A stretch of 49,374 nucleotides of DNA from Oscillospiraceae bacterium (GTDB taxonomy: Bacteria > Bacillota > Clostridia > Oscillospirales > Oscillospiraceae): assembly GCA_031270395.1 (NCBI GenBank), contig JAISXU010000036.1, positions 1 through 49,374 of the forward strand, read 5' to 3'. The position numbers and the translations under genes are program-made. Below, piece by piece: positions 32,945-40,916 of this stretch; position 1 is the first letter of the stretch, and each line of letters begins with the position of its first letter. The notes below the pieces were generated by a model. The model made no database searches. It saw nothing but the letters and a program-made list of their open reading frames with translations, and had not been told where the DNA came from.

Positions 32945-34333
32945 CTATTGACTGACAAAAATCGAGTCGATTATCGTGTTTACGGCATCTATGATTTCTG
33001 TGGGCTGCTGTTCGTCGAGACCTGCGACAAAGACGCCGTATGCGGTTCCGTCGGCAAACGCCCTGAGAGCCGCGAAACAACTGACGTCGTCCAGCACGAA
33101 GGAGAGCACCTGATCCATTGAGCCATCCTCGTATTCATCGTACTCTTGGTAGCTGACGTCTGTCACAGTACCGTCCGCGCTGCCCAGATCCTCCAGCGTG
33201 TCTTCGGCGAATTCTGTGAGAAGGTCCTCAAACTCGGAGTCCTCCGCCTCAAGAAAATCACTGTATTCGCCCGAGTAATTGAATACGAGCATAGACACAT
33301 TGCCGTCTGTGAGCATAATCGGAGCCACATAGGCGCTCGTCTCGCTGTCCTCGACGTCTGTCACAATCCAGCTCGGCGGATAGTAAAATTCGATTCCGCG
33401 CTCGTCGTTTGTGTACACCTCATACTCCTCGGACATCGCGGGATCATACTCCTCGTCCTCCGGCAGCTCGTCGTACGAGTCGTCGTATGAGTCGTCGTAC
33501 AACAGGTCTACGTAATACGAACCGTCAATTTCGGTGACGTAGCAAAGCGTGTCCCACATGCTCATGTCGTAGCCCTCATCGTAAAGCTCATTGATTGCCG
33601 ACGTCAACGAATTTTTGTTAAAGCCCGACACTTTTTCGCCCAGATCCTTCAGCACACTGAGGAAATATTCCGCGGTCTGCACCCGCTCCGCGTCGTCAAA
33701 AAAGCCGTACCATATCTCGTAGCCATTTTCCATGTAGTACGCGACGTCGTATTCATACAGGATGTCCAGAACATCGTCTTCAGTCGCAGGGCCGCCGCCC
33801 GTCACGGCGAAAATCACAATCACAATCGCCAGCACGGCTAATACGGCGCCGCCGATGATCAGCAGCAATTTTTTGTTCATGGCGGGCTTTTGCGCCCCGC
33901 CGCCGGGTGGAGATGTCGGGTTGGACGGCGGGGGTGAAGCGGAGGATGACGCCGCCGCCCGGGGGAGCTTCAGGCCGGGCAGCTTCGACTTTGCAGCGGG
34001 TGCCCCCAGCACCGCGTCGGGGTTGGCCGCGGCCTCGGCATTTTTCGCGCGAGCCTCCTCGGCGATCCGGCGGGTCTCCTCCTCGGCTTGCCTTTTCTGC
34101 TCGGCGGCTTCCTCCTCGACCCTGCGTTTGCGTTCCTCTACTTCCTGTTCGAGGCGGCGAACCTCCGCCTCGGCAGCTATACGCTGCTCTTCTTTTTCCT
34201 TTGCGCGGCGTTCCGTCTCCTGCTGCTCAAGCTGTTTTTTGCGCGCTGAAACAAATAGCGCAGATGTAGTGTCGGAGGACGGCGCCCCTGACGAATTCTT
34301 ATTATCCTGATCCACAATATACAACCCCTTCAT
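32945..34333 (-). CDS. Coiled-coil, single-TM protein upstream of EssC
   Basis: The 462-residue protein has a cytoplasmic charged coiled coil (about 30-103, RRLEQEVEERKRRVEEEA), a Pro/Ser linker, one TM (about 156-178, LLLIIGGAVLAVLAIVIVIF) and an extracytoplasmic region of about 280 residues. That region has an acidic stretch (DDSYDDSYDELPEDEEYD) and an alpha/beta domain (RGIEFYYPPSWIVTDVED...). It lies 14 bases before EssC. Its topology, cytoplasmic N-terminus and single TM with an outside domain, is that of EssB/YukC, but the pseudokinase fold is not evident. It may be a functional replacement or a new accessory part. No family recognised. Confidence 0.75.
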   Translation of the reverse strand: MKGLYIVDQDNKNSSGAPSSDTTSALFVSARKKQLEQQETERRAKEKEEQRIAAEAEVRRLEQEVEERKRRVEEEAAEQKRQAEEETRRIAEEARAKNAEAAANPDAVLGAPAAKSKLPGLKLPRAAASSSASPPPSNPTSPPGGGAQKPAMNKKLLLIIGGAVLAVLAIVIVIFAVTGGGPATEDDVLDILYEYDVAYYMENGYEIWYGFFDDAERVQTAEYFLSVLKDLGEKVSGFNKNSLTSAINELYDEGYDMSMWDTLCYVTEIDGSYYVDLLYDDSYDDSYDELPEDEEYDPAMSEEYEVYTNDERGIEFYYPPSWIVTDVEDSETSAYVAPIMLTDGNVSMLVFNYSGEYSDFLEAEDSEFEDLLTEFAEDTLEDLGSADGTVTDVSYQEYDEYEDGSMDQVLSFVLDDVSCFAALRAFADGTAYGVFVAGLDEQQPTEIIDAVNTIIDSIFVSQ

Positions 34334-34355
34334 AAATTAGTAATTTCGTGTGTAC

Positions 34356-34787
34356 CTAATGACCGCGACTGCTGTCGCCTCCATTCCGGTCGCGCGCTTC
34401 GCTCATCATCATCCGCTTCGCCAATACAATGTACTCCCCTCCGTTTTCCGTAAAATGGATATACAGCCGGTTCCCGCGCCGGTACATATCGCGGATGAAT
34501 TTATCATCCGCCCCGCATTCCTCATAAAGCCGGACCGCAGCAATACGATGCTTCGGCTGTCCTAATTCCTCCGGTGTAATCTCTGTGACCAAGACAATCG
34601 TCTGCCCCTCGGAGCTTTTGTCAAGCTGACTGTAATACATCCCCCCGTAGACAATCTCTTTTTCCTCCCCGCTCTCGACGACCACACGCACAAAAAGCTC
34701 GCCGCCCGCCTCGTCTGACGTGATCCTCACGATACGCGCGGCGACGTAGTGGATGCTGCCCGTTGGTTTCTTTACAGGCCATATCAC
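34356..34787 (-). CDS. Small soluble protein at the head of the secretion locus
   Basis: The 143-residue protein begins with GTG (MIWPVKKPTGSIHYVAARIVRI) with GAGGG seven bases upstream. It appears to be a beta-rich N-terminal half (GELFVRVVVESGEEKEIVYGGMYYSQLD) and a helical/beta second half ending hydrophilic. I do not recognise a family. It precedes the coiled-coil protein by 22 bases and is probably the first gene of the transcript. The 150 bases upstream show no convincing promoter match. Confidence 0.65.
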   Translation of the reverse strand: MIWPVKKPTGSIHYVAARIVRITSDEAGGELFVRVVVESGEEKEIVYGGMYYSQLDKSSEGQTIVLVTEITPEELGQPKHRIAAVRLYEECGADDKFIRDMYRRGNRLYIHFTENGGEYIVLAKRMMMSEARDRNGGDSSRGH

Positions 34788-34936
34788 GAAATCGCCCTCT
34801 TTTCATTGTGCCTGAAGAATAATTTCGTTTGCACACATTCTCACTCTAATGTATCATTTACCCTGACCAATAGGAACACGCTAAAAGTAACCTTTTTACT
34901 AAAACCCAAAAAAATGCCGGAGAAGCGCGACATCTT

Positions 34937-35128
34937 CGCACTCTCGTCCTTTTCGCCTGTGGCGAAAAGAATTTTTGCGACGAAGCGCGCCCCGTGCGAC
35001 TGAGCAAAAATTGTTATATCTCCGTCAGTAGATGGAATTCATTTCCATCTACTGACACTCTGCGAGCCGCGCACGGCGAGATCCAACCCTCGCATCTCGT
35101 TTGTAAGCGCGAAGCGCTTGCAAACGAA
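34937..35128. repeat. Family B element, copy 2 (about 190 bp)
   Basis: It is nearly identical to 21839-22032, including the GTCAGTAGATGGAA/TTCCATCTACTGAC hairpin and the CTTTTCGCC/GGCGAAAAG hairpin. The terminal hairpin differs (GTTTGTAAGCGC/GCGCTTGCAAAC) but keeps its pairing, so compensating changes preserve the stem. It ends three bases from the stop of the LuxR-type regulator and is its 3' untranslated region. Confidence 0.9.
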
Positions 35129-35131
35129 ATA

Positions 35132-35755
35132 CTACATCATCAGCTTTTTCAGTTCATTTCTTTTGCTGACGCATTTTTTCTCATATATCGTACCCGCAAC
35201 CTTTTTTACATAATTATAGGTATAGTGGAGAGAATCACTGATCTCCTGATTGGTGTAGCCGAGCGCGATCAGTCTGAGCATTTTTCTCTCGGTGTCGTTC
35301 AGATCGGCGGCCAGCCGCTCAAACTTTTCATCGTCTATCCGTCCGTCGCGTTTTATAACCTCGCTCTGCCTGAGCCGCCTGCCATTTTCCGAATGAACCT
35401 TCAGCCGCGCCAGCAGTATCTCCCTTACAAAGGGCTTGGTGATATAGTCCACCGCGCCGGCAGAAAACCCTCTCAGCTCGGCCTCCGGCTTTTTTACCCC
35501 GGTGAGGAATATGACAGGAATATCCCGGGCGCCCTCTATCTCCCGCAGACAAGGCAGCGTTTCAAAGCCGCTCAGGCCCGGCATATCCACGTCCAGCAGG
35601 ATGACGTCGGGACTGTAATCCGTCGTGAGCAGCGTAAGCGCCTCGTCGCCTGATTTTACGCAGCTCACATCGTAATTGCCGCGCAGGAGCTCTCCCGCCA
35701 TCTTGAGCAGCGCGGGGTCGTCGTCCACAATCAGAACCGCATATTTTTCCTTCAC
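35132..35755 (-). CDS. Response regulator with LuxR-type HTH
   Basis: The 207-residue regulator has a receiver domain (YAVLIVDDDPALLKMAGELL, phospho-acceptor in DVILLDVDMPGLSGF, Thr in FLTGVKK, Lys in DYITKPF) and a C-terminal LuxR-like HTH (LNDTERKMLRLIALGYTNQEISDSLHYTYNYVKKV). The HTH variant, with NYVKKVAGTIYEKK, is common in Clostridia. Its ATG overlaps the kinase stop by four bases. It is the likely output of that kinase's phosphorelay. Confidence 0.9.
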   Translation of the reverse strand: MKEKYAVLIVDDDPALLKMAGELLRGNYDVSCVKSGDEALTLLTTDYSPDVILLDVDMPGLSGFETLPCLREIEGARDIPVIFLTGVKKPEAELRGFSAGAVDYITKPFVREILLARLKVHSENGRRLRQSEVIKRDGRIDDEKFERLAADLNDTERKMLRLIALGYTNQEISDSLHYTYNYVKKVAGTIYEKKCVSKRNELKKLMM

Positions 35756-37692
35756 ACGGTCACACCTCCCATAAGCGCGCTTAGCAGCCTCTCCGCTTCC
35801 CGAAACTCCACGTTGTCAACCTTTCGCCATATTTCCCTGAGGACGCCTGTCTCTTCCGGCGTGACGGCCGTGGCCATCAATCGTTCCAGCGTTTCCAACG
35901 CGTCCGGCTGCCGGTTATACCGGAGCAGCGCCCGCAGTGCGTCAAGCCCCGCGTGTGGCTCGTCCGTTTGCGTCTCCTCCGGTAGAATGTCCTTTAGTCT
36001 GGCGGCAAGCACGGCCATCCCGTCGCGCGTTCGCCGCCACTCGTGGTACAGTACCGGCAGCAGGATTGATATGTACGCGCTGTCCTCCGATTCACACAGG
36101 CCCTCCAGCTTGGCGGCGGAGGCGGACAGATTGTTCGCGCCTACGGCTCGCGCCTTGCTTTTGAGGGAGTGCACAAAATATTTCATGCGCTTGAAGCCCC
36201 TCTCTTCGGCAAGCGCGCGGATCTCCTCCATGCCTTCCTCGCAGTTTTTCTCAAAAAGGGTCGCCAACTTGCCGTATTGGAGCAGGTCGCCGCCTAAATA
36301 ACGCAGGCCGTCGTCCAGAGCGACGCTGTAATTTGATAATTCCCGTCTAAGCTCGCCCTTCACTTCGTCCGACAGAATATCGCCGGAACGAACCGTGCTC
36401 CCCGTGACGTATTCCCCGGGCAGTACGGCAAGCAGCGCCGCCTCCAAATCCCGCCACATCACAGGCTTGGACAGATACTCGCAAAAGCCCGCGTCCAACA
36501 GGCTTTGCCTTGTATCCGCCATCACATTGGCGGTGAGCGCCACGACCGGCGTGTCAAAGCCGGGGATATTTCGCAGCTCTGACAGGGTCTTTATCCCGTC
36601 CATGCCGGGCATCATGTAGTCCATCAGGATCACGTCGTAGCGCTTGCTTCTGACCGCCTCCAGGCACTCCTCGCCGCTCTCCGCCGTATCCACGCGCAGC
36701 ATCGTCCGCGCGAGAAGCAGCCGGATGACGTGCCGGTTCTCCCTGTTGTCGTCCACCACGAGGACACCGCAGCCCGGCGCGATGAAGGAACCCTCCCGCG
36801 CGGGATTCTCTTTGGAAGCCGCAAGGTCCGGATTTTTGCCAATGGGCGCCGCGTCGCAGATTTTTTGCGGAAGCTCCACAGAAAAAGCGCTGCCCTTATC
36901 CCACACGCTTGCCACATGGATCTTCCCGCCCATCAACTCGGTGAGCTGCTTCGCGATGGCAAGCCCCAAGCCGGTACCCTCGATGTTGCGGTTGGCGGGC
37001 AAATCGACCCGCGTGAAGGCGTCAAATAAGAAAGGGATATTCTCCTGCTTGATACCGATGCCCGTATCGGTTACCGAAATGCGGAGCAAAAACGCGTCCG
37101 GGCGCTCGCCCGTCTTGGATGAGAAGGCCAGAGTGACGCTGCCCGTTTTGGTGTACTTCGCGGCGTTGCTTAAAAAGTTGGCCACGACCTGTTTGATGTG
37201 GATGAAATCGCCGGACAGCATACGGGGCAGCGACTCGTCCGCCTCCACCTCAAACCGTATACCTTTTTTGCCGACCAGCTCCGCGCCCGTCAGGGACAGG
37301 TCGCCTATCAGATCGGTCGTCTGATAGCGTTCCTCTATCACCTCCAGCTTTCCCGATTCAATCCGCGATACGTCCAGGATATTGTTGATCAGGAATAGAA
37401 GCGTTTTGCCGGTGTCCTTGATATTAAGACCGTAGCTTTTGATCGTATCGCTGTCGCTTTCCCGGAGGATCATCTCGTTCATGCCCAGCATGACGTTTAT
37501 GGGCGTGCGAAGCTCGTGGCTCATATTCGCGAGAAACGCGCTTTTTGCGTCCGCGTATTTTACCGCCTCCTGCCACGCCGCCTCCAAATCCCGCTGTCGC
37601 CGGTTGTACATGCGCAAATACAGGATCAGCGTCACACTGAGGGCTATGCTCACAAAGACAAAGCTGCCGATTATATAAAACGGCATTTTCAT
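35752..37692 (-). CDS. Hybrid histidine kinase with receiver and HPt domains
   Basis: The 646-residue protein has one N-terminal TM (IIGSFVFVSIALSVTLILYL), HisKA ([20 protein letters not shown]), HATPase (NFLSNAAKYTK, DTGIGI, EGTGLGLAIAKQL), a receiver (VLVVDDNRENRHVIRLLL, VILMDYMMPGMDG, ALTANV) and a C-terminal HPt whose His is in YFVHSLKSKARAVGA. The His-Asp-His series would pass phosphate to the adjacent LuxR-type regulator. There is almost no extracytoplasmic part, so sensing is probably through the membrane or cytoplasmic partners. Confidence 0.92.
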   Translation of the reverse strand: MKMPFYIIGSFVFVSIALSVTLILYLRMYNRRQRDLEAAWQEAVKYADAKSAFLANMSHELRTPINVMLGMNEMILRESDSDTIKSYGLNIKDTGKTLLFLINNILDVSRIESGKLEVIEERYQTTDLIGDLSLTGAELVGKKGIRFEVEADESLPRMLSGDFIHIKQVVANFLSNAAKYTKTGSVTLAFSSKTGERPDAFLLRISVTDTGIGIKQENIPFLFDAFTRVDLPANRNIEGTGLGLAIAKQLTELMGGKIHVASVWDKGSAFSVELPQKICDAAPIGKNPDLAASKENPAREGSFIAPGCGVLVVDDNRENRHVIRLLLARTMLRVDTAESGEECLEAVRSKRYDVILMDYMMPGMDGIKTLSELRNIPGFDTPVVALTANVMADTRQSLLDAGFCEYLSKPVMWRDLEAALLAVLPGEYVTGSTVRSGDILSDEVKGELRRELSNYSVALDDGLRYLGGDLLQYGKLATLFEKNCEEGMEEIRALAEERGFKRMKYFVHSLKSKARAVGANNLSASAAKLEGLCESEDSAYISILLPVLYHEWRRTRDGMAVLAARLKDILPEETQTDEPHAGLDALRALLRYNRQPDALETLERLMATAVTPEETGVLREIWRKVDNVEFREAERLLSALMGGVTV

Positions 37693-37758
37693 ACGAGGCC
37701 TTGCTCCTTATAAGAATCATTTAGTCTGCACTCGTTAGATTTTACTCTATGGGAAATG

Positions 37759-37797
37759 AAAAAGGGGCAGGTGTCCGATAATCGTAACACCTGCCCC
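37759..37797 (-). terminator. Intrinsic terminator, near-identical to 25340-25380
   Basis: On the minus strand GGGGCAGGTGT and ACACCTGCCCC are perfect arms with loop TACGATTATCGG, followed by TTTTTC. It ends the OmpR-type regulator transcript. The loop and flanks match the ESX-locus terminator at all but a few bases, so the two are copies. Confidence 0.88.
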
Positions 37798-37805
37798 TGA
37801 ATGAA

Positions 37806-37846
37806 TCATTTCGTTTGTCACGGCTTCGCGCTTGCAAACGAATTTA
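37806..37846. repeat. Partial family B end hairpin after the OmpR-type regulator
   Basis: CGTTTGTCACGGCTTCGCGC and TTGCAAACGAA form a mismatched hairpin of the same kind as the stop-proximal end of family B. It looks like a hybrid of the ACGGC and GCGC versions seen in copies 1 and 2. It lies eight bases from the stop codon. Confidence 0.65.
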
Positions 37847-37853
37847 TTCGGCT

Positions 37854-38543
37854 CTACTCCCTCTCGAAGCAGTACCCCTCGCCCTTTGACCAATCCACCG
37901 TCCAGCCACTGCCCCTGATTTTGCCCCGCATGGTACTGACGGTTTTCCGGACTGCGCCGCTGTCGCCCGTCATAGGAGCTTTCCAGACCTTCTCGTAGAG
38001 ATATTCCGGGCTTAAAAAACGTTCTTCGTTCTGAACAAAACACAGCAGCAAGGCAAATTCCTTTTGGGTCAGCAGTAAGTCCCTGCCGTCAAGCGCCGCC
38101 GCACCCGCTGTCACGTCCAGCGTCAGGCGGCCCTTTGCGATTTTCTCCGGCACCTGCGCCGACCGTCGCAGCAGCGCCTCCACCCGTGCCAGCAGCACAG
38201 GGAAGTCGTATGGCTTGGTCAGGTAATCGTCCCCGCCGAGGGTCAGACCGCGTACGACGTCCTCCTGCCCGGCCAACCCGGTCAGCAGCAGCACCGGTAT
38301 GCCGGACTTCGAGCCGCCGCGCAGCTCCCGCATAAACTCCAGCCCGCTGCCGTCCGGGAGCATGATGTCCAGCACAATGGCGTCCGGCCTGCTCTCATCT
38401 ATGGCAGCGTGGGCCTCTCCCAACGTGGCTGCGGCGTCTATGGCATAGCCCTCCCATTCAAACATCCGCTTGTTGCCGCGCATGATTTTCTTGTTGTCCT
38501 CCACGAGGAGAATGCGTCTGCCGTTGCTTTCCGGCTTGTTCAC
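37854..38543 (-). CDS. OmpR-family response regulator
   Basis: The 229-residue regulator has a receiver (RRILLVEDNKKIMRGNKRMF, acceptor Asp in AIVLDIMLPDGSGLEF, Thr in LLTGLAG, Lys in DDYLTKPYDFP) and a winged helix (LLLTQKEFALLLCFVQNEER, VRKTVSTMRGKI). The GTG at 38543 is chosen because GGGAGG lies nine bases upstream. The open frame extends into the upstream kinase gene and that part is not credible. It lies five bases after the kinase stop and is its likely partner. Confidence 0.9.
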   Translation of the reverse strand: MNKPESNGRRILLVEDNKKIMRGNKRMFEWEGYAIDAAATLGEAHAAIDESRPDAIVLDIMLPDGSGLEFMRELRGGSKSGIPVLLLTGLAGQEDVVRGLTLGGDDYLTKPYDFPVLLARVEALLRRSAQVPEKIAKGRLTLDVTAGAAALDGRDLLLTQKEFALLLCFVQNEERFLSPEYLYEKVWKAPMTGDSGAVRKTVSTMRGKIRGSGWTVDWSKGEGYCFERE

Positions 38544-38548
38544 GATGT

Positions 38549-39868
38549 TTAGCCTCCCATCTGCCCGGCATGGACGGGCAAAGTGAAGCTGACCGTCGTG
38601 CCCTTGCCCGGTTCGCTCTCGACCCATATCCTGCCGCCGTGCGACTCCACCACGGTTTTGCAGAGGAACAGCCCGACGCCGGTGCCGCCGCCATCGCCGT
38701 CCTTGCCGCTCACGCCCCGTTCAAACACGCGGGGCAGAAGCTCCGGCGCGATACCGGAACCGTTATCGGCGACGGACACGGTGATCATCTCCCCGTCCCG
38801 CGCCGCGCACAGACGCAGGATGTCGTTTGCGGTGTGGGCGTGGGCGTTCTGGATTATATTCACAGCGACCTGAGCGAGCAGGTCCGCGTCCGCGTAAACG
38901 GCCATGCCGTCGGCGATATCCGTCTCCAGCGTGTTCCCCCGCCTGTTCAGCACAAGCTGTAACATATCCGCCGTGCTGCGCAACAGCACCGACAGGTCTA
39001 CCATGCTTTTTTCCGTGTTTTCGCGGAGGGAGGACAGGGTGAGCATCCCGCCCACCATCCGCGCAGTTCGCATGATTTCGCTTTGGGCGTCGCCCAGCAG
39101 CTCTGTGATCTCCGGGTCATTCACGCTTTCGCCCATCTGCTTCAGGATGCCCATCACCGTCTGCACGTTCACGGAAACGACGGTGAGAGGGGTACGCATC
39201 TCATGGGAAGTGTTGGCCAGAAACTCGGTCTTGCTGCGGCTGATTTCCGCAAGCAAATCGTTTTGCCTGTCCAATTTGCGCTGTTGCTCGTTATACAGCC
39301 GAAAGTGCAAAAACAGGCAAATGCCAAGCACTATGCTGACAACCGTAAACGCTACGATGATGTCGGCGAACACATCCTGTTCTGAAGTATAGAAGTTAAC
39401 CGTTTGCGGGTATGCAAACGCGATGAAGCAGATTGCTATATACAGCACAAGCTCCGCTATCGAGAAGAAAATGGCTTTATTGCCCTCCAACATGAATACG
39501 GTAAACGCCACGGCAAAAACGAAAAAGGCGGGCATTCCGCTGTGATAGCCGCCGGCGGAAAAAAACAACACCGGAAACAGACACATGAAAATGCCGGTGA
39601 TCGTGATCATGTAACAGAGCTGATAACGCCCCGTCTTGTATGAAAACGTGAGCAAAGAGAACGACAGCGCCATGAGGCACAGGCTTGTGATAACATTAAC
39701 GGTTCCGCTGCCAACAATCATGCCGAAGATTGCCACCAAAAGGCTGATGCTTGTACCGCCAATCGCCAGCACGTTGAACAGGCGGACGCGGAAATCAAGC
39801 GCGGGATCCAGGTATCTTTTAAGGATAATAGAAAAATCTCTTTTATGTGTCGCCGACCCACTTTTCAT
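38549..39868 (-). CDS. Six-TM sensor histidine kinase
   Basis: The 439-residue kinase has about six TM segments in the first 205 residues (from LFNVLAIGGTSISLLVAIFGM to IIVAFTVVSIVLGICLFLHF), a short coiled coil, HisKA (EFLANTSHEMRTPLTVVSVN) and HATPase (NIIQNAHAHTAN, DNGSGIAPELL, GGGTGVGLFLCK). There is no large extracytoplasmic loop, as in intramembrane-sensing kinases. It shares an operon with the OmpR-type regulator downstream and overlaps the small HTH gene upstream by four bases. Confidence 0.9.
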   Translation of the reverse strand: MKSGSATHKRDFSIILKRYLDPALDFRVRLFNVLAIGGTSISLLVAIFGMIVGSGTVNVITSLCLMALSFSLLTFSYKTGRYQLCYMITITGIFMCLFPVLFFSAGGYHSGMPAFFVFAVAFTVFMLEGNKAIFFSIAELVLYIAICFIAFAYPQTVNFYTSEQDVFADIIVAFTVVSIVLGICLFLHFRLYNEQQRKLDRQNDLLAEISRSKTEFLANTSHEMRTPLTVVSVNVQTVMGILKQMGESVNDPEITELLGDAQSEIMRTARMVGGMLTLSSLRENTEKSMVDLSVLLRSTADMLQLVLNRRGNTLETDIADGMAVYADADLLAQVAVNIIQNAHAHTANDILRLCAARDGEMITVSVADNGSGIAPELLPRVFERGVSGKDGDGGGTGVGLFLCKTVVESHGGRIWVESEPGKGTTVSFTLPVHAGQMGG

Positions 39869-40095
39869 TCAGGCATCCTCACGATCCAGCGGCCATTTTT
39901 GCGCGCGCCCTCCCGCATGAGAACGCCTTGCCGCTGCAAGCTGTCCATGTCGGTTTTTATGCTTCTGACGGAGCGGTTGATTGCCGCCGCCAGTTCTTTT
40001 TGCGTTACCGCAGGGTTATCGGCCATGTATGATTCGAGGATGGTTTTTTCCGTTAAAGTGCAATTTATGGTGCAATTATCACCCGTTGATTGCAC
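39865..40095 (-). CDS. Small winged-HTH protein related to Fic C-terminal domains
   Basis: This 76-residue frame is an HTH of the kind at the end of Fic and AlbA-type proteins: TEKTILESYMADNPAVTQKELAAAINRSVRSIKTDM, then QRQGVLMREGARKNGRWIV. It aligns well with the tail of the Fic protein 1 kb away (ITAKQLAEQLQCSPRTAERYI...LLRIGSNKSGHWEV). The GTG start lacks a ribosome binding site and sits at the end of a 12-bp tandem repeat, like the linker in the Fic gene. It is probably a remnant of a larger gene, though the four-base overlap with the kinase suggests it might still be translated. Confidence 0.55.
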   Translation of the reverse strand: MQSTGDNCTINCTLTEKTILESYMADNPAVTQKELAAAINRSVRSIKTDMDSLQRQGVLMREGARKNGRWIVRMPE

Positions 40096-40202
40096 TTTAT
40101 TTGCACTTTATTTGCGCTTTATTTTGCGCTTTATTTTGCGCTTTATTTTGCGCTTTATTTGCCCTTTGACTGCACTTTGATTGCGCTTTGTTTGCGCTTT
40201 GC
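40090..40202. repeat. Tandem repeat of about 12 bp (TTGCGCTTTATT)
   Basis: About ten units of 10-12 bases follow each other, with central units being identical 12-mers and outer ones diverged (TTGCACTTTAT, TTGCCCTTTGAC, TTGCGCTTTGT). A 12-bp unit is four codons (on the minus strand AAA GCG CAA AAT). The mixed unit lengths now break the frame. No CRISPR-like spacers are present. 40203-40397 shows no gene I can support. Confidence 0.85.
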
Positions 40203-40397
40203 GCGTCAGAGCGTTAGCCCGGTAAGCCGACTTGCCTCCCTGAGCATATCTGCGCTGCGGCTTAGCCTGTAACCTATAGGCTATTATATTCGCAAATACG
40301 CCTGATTACAAGTGGTTTTCTCCCCATGTGTTATTGCTCTGTGTTTGATGGGGTTGACGGGTGTTGCTCCGTTTCGCGATTGTGCTGTGACATTCGT

Positions 40398-40916
40398 TCA
40401 TCTGTTCATAAACCTTCGGGCGATGTTCGCCACCGTTTTTACGCCCGCGCCCTCCAAATTCCTTTGCACCTTTTTGAGCTCCGTCCTTATTTGAATCCCC
40501 TGGGGACATTTACTCTCACACTTGCCACAATTTCGGCAGTCGCTCGTCCAGTGCGGTTTTCTGTCCTCTGTCTGAATTCCCGCGAAACCCATATGATGGT
40601 TCGGGAGTCAAAAGTCACGCCCACCGCTAAGCGGCGATTTATTCCGTCATACGTCACAAAAAGCCTCGCGAATACACAAAGTATTCGCTGCGTTTTTTGT
40701 TTAGTCTGACGAAAAAATCGGCGCGCTTATCGTCAGACGGACTTTTGACACCCGAACCATGATATATCTTTGCTCTTAATTTAGAAAACATATGATAATT
40801 GTTTAATTGCTTGAATGCCCCCGGTATGTCGATACCCGCCGGACATGGCATACAGTATGCGCAGCCGGTACATCCTACTTGCAGCAATTCACGATATGTT
40901 TCTCTTACATTTTCAA
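40398..40916 (-). pseudogene. Aldo/keto reductase C-terminal ferredoxin domain, truncated and interrupted
   Basis: The frame upstream of the insertion reads ENVRETYRELLQVGCTGCAYCMPCPAGIDIP, split here as RELLQVGCTGCAYCMPCP and AGIDIPGAFKQLNNYHMF. The part downstream reads MGFAGIQTEDRKPHW, SDCRNCGKCESKCPQGIQI and ends ANIARRFMNR. Together these are the two-cluster tail typical of the clostridial aldo/keto reductase family. The catalytic barrel is missing: the Fic gene's stop overlaps the upstream edge. A 161-bp element (40598-40758) splits the remainder; removing it with one ATGAT copy gives ...AKIYH-MGFAG... in frame. Confidence 0.85.
40598..40758. mobile_element. 161-bp MITE-like element with terminal inverted repeats
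   Basis: The ends are GGTTCGGGAGTCAAAAGTC and GACTTTTGACACCCGAACC, inverted repeats of 19 bases with a two-base mismatch. ATGAT flanks both sides (40593-40597 and 40759-40763), a 5-bp target duplication. It encodes no transposase and contains an internal AT-rich stem (CGAATAC/GTATTCG). It interrupts an aldo/keto reductase remnant. No second copy was seen in the window. Confidence 0.85.

Noticed and set aside
40090-40202. A CRISPR array
   Set aside because: Units are 10-12 bases with no unique spacers, and no cas genes are near.
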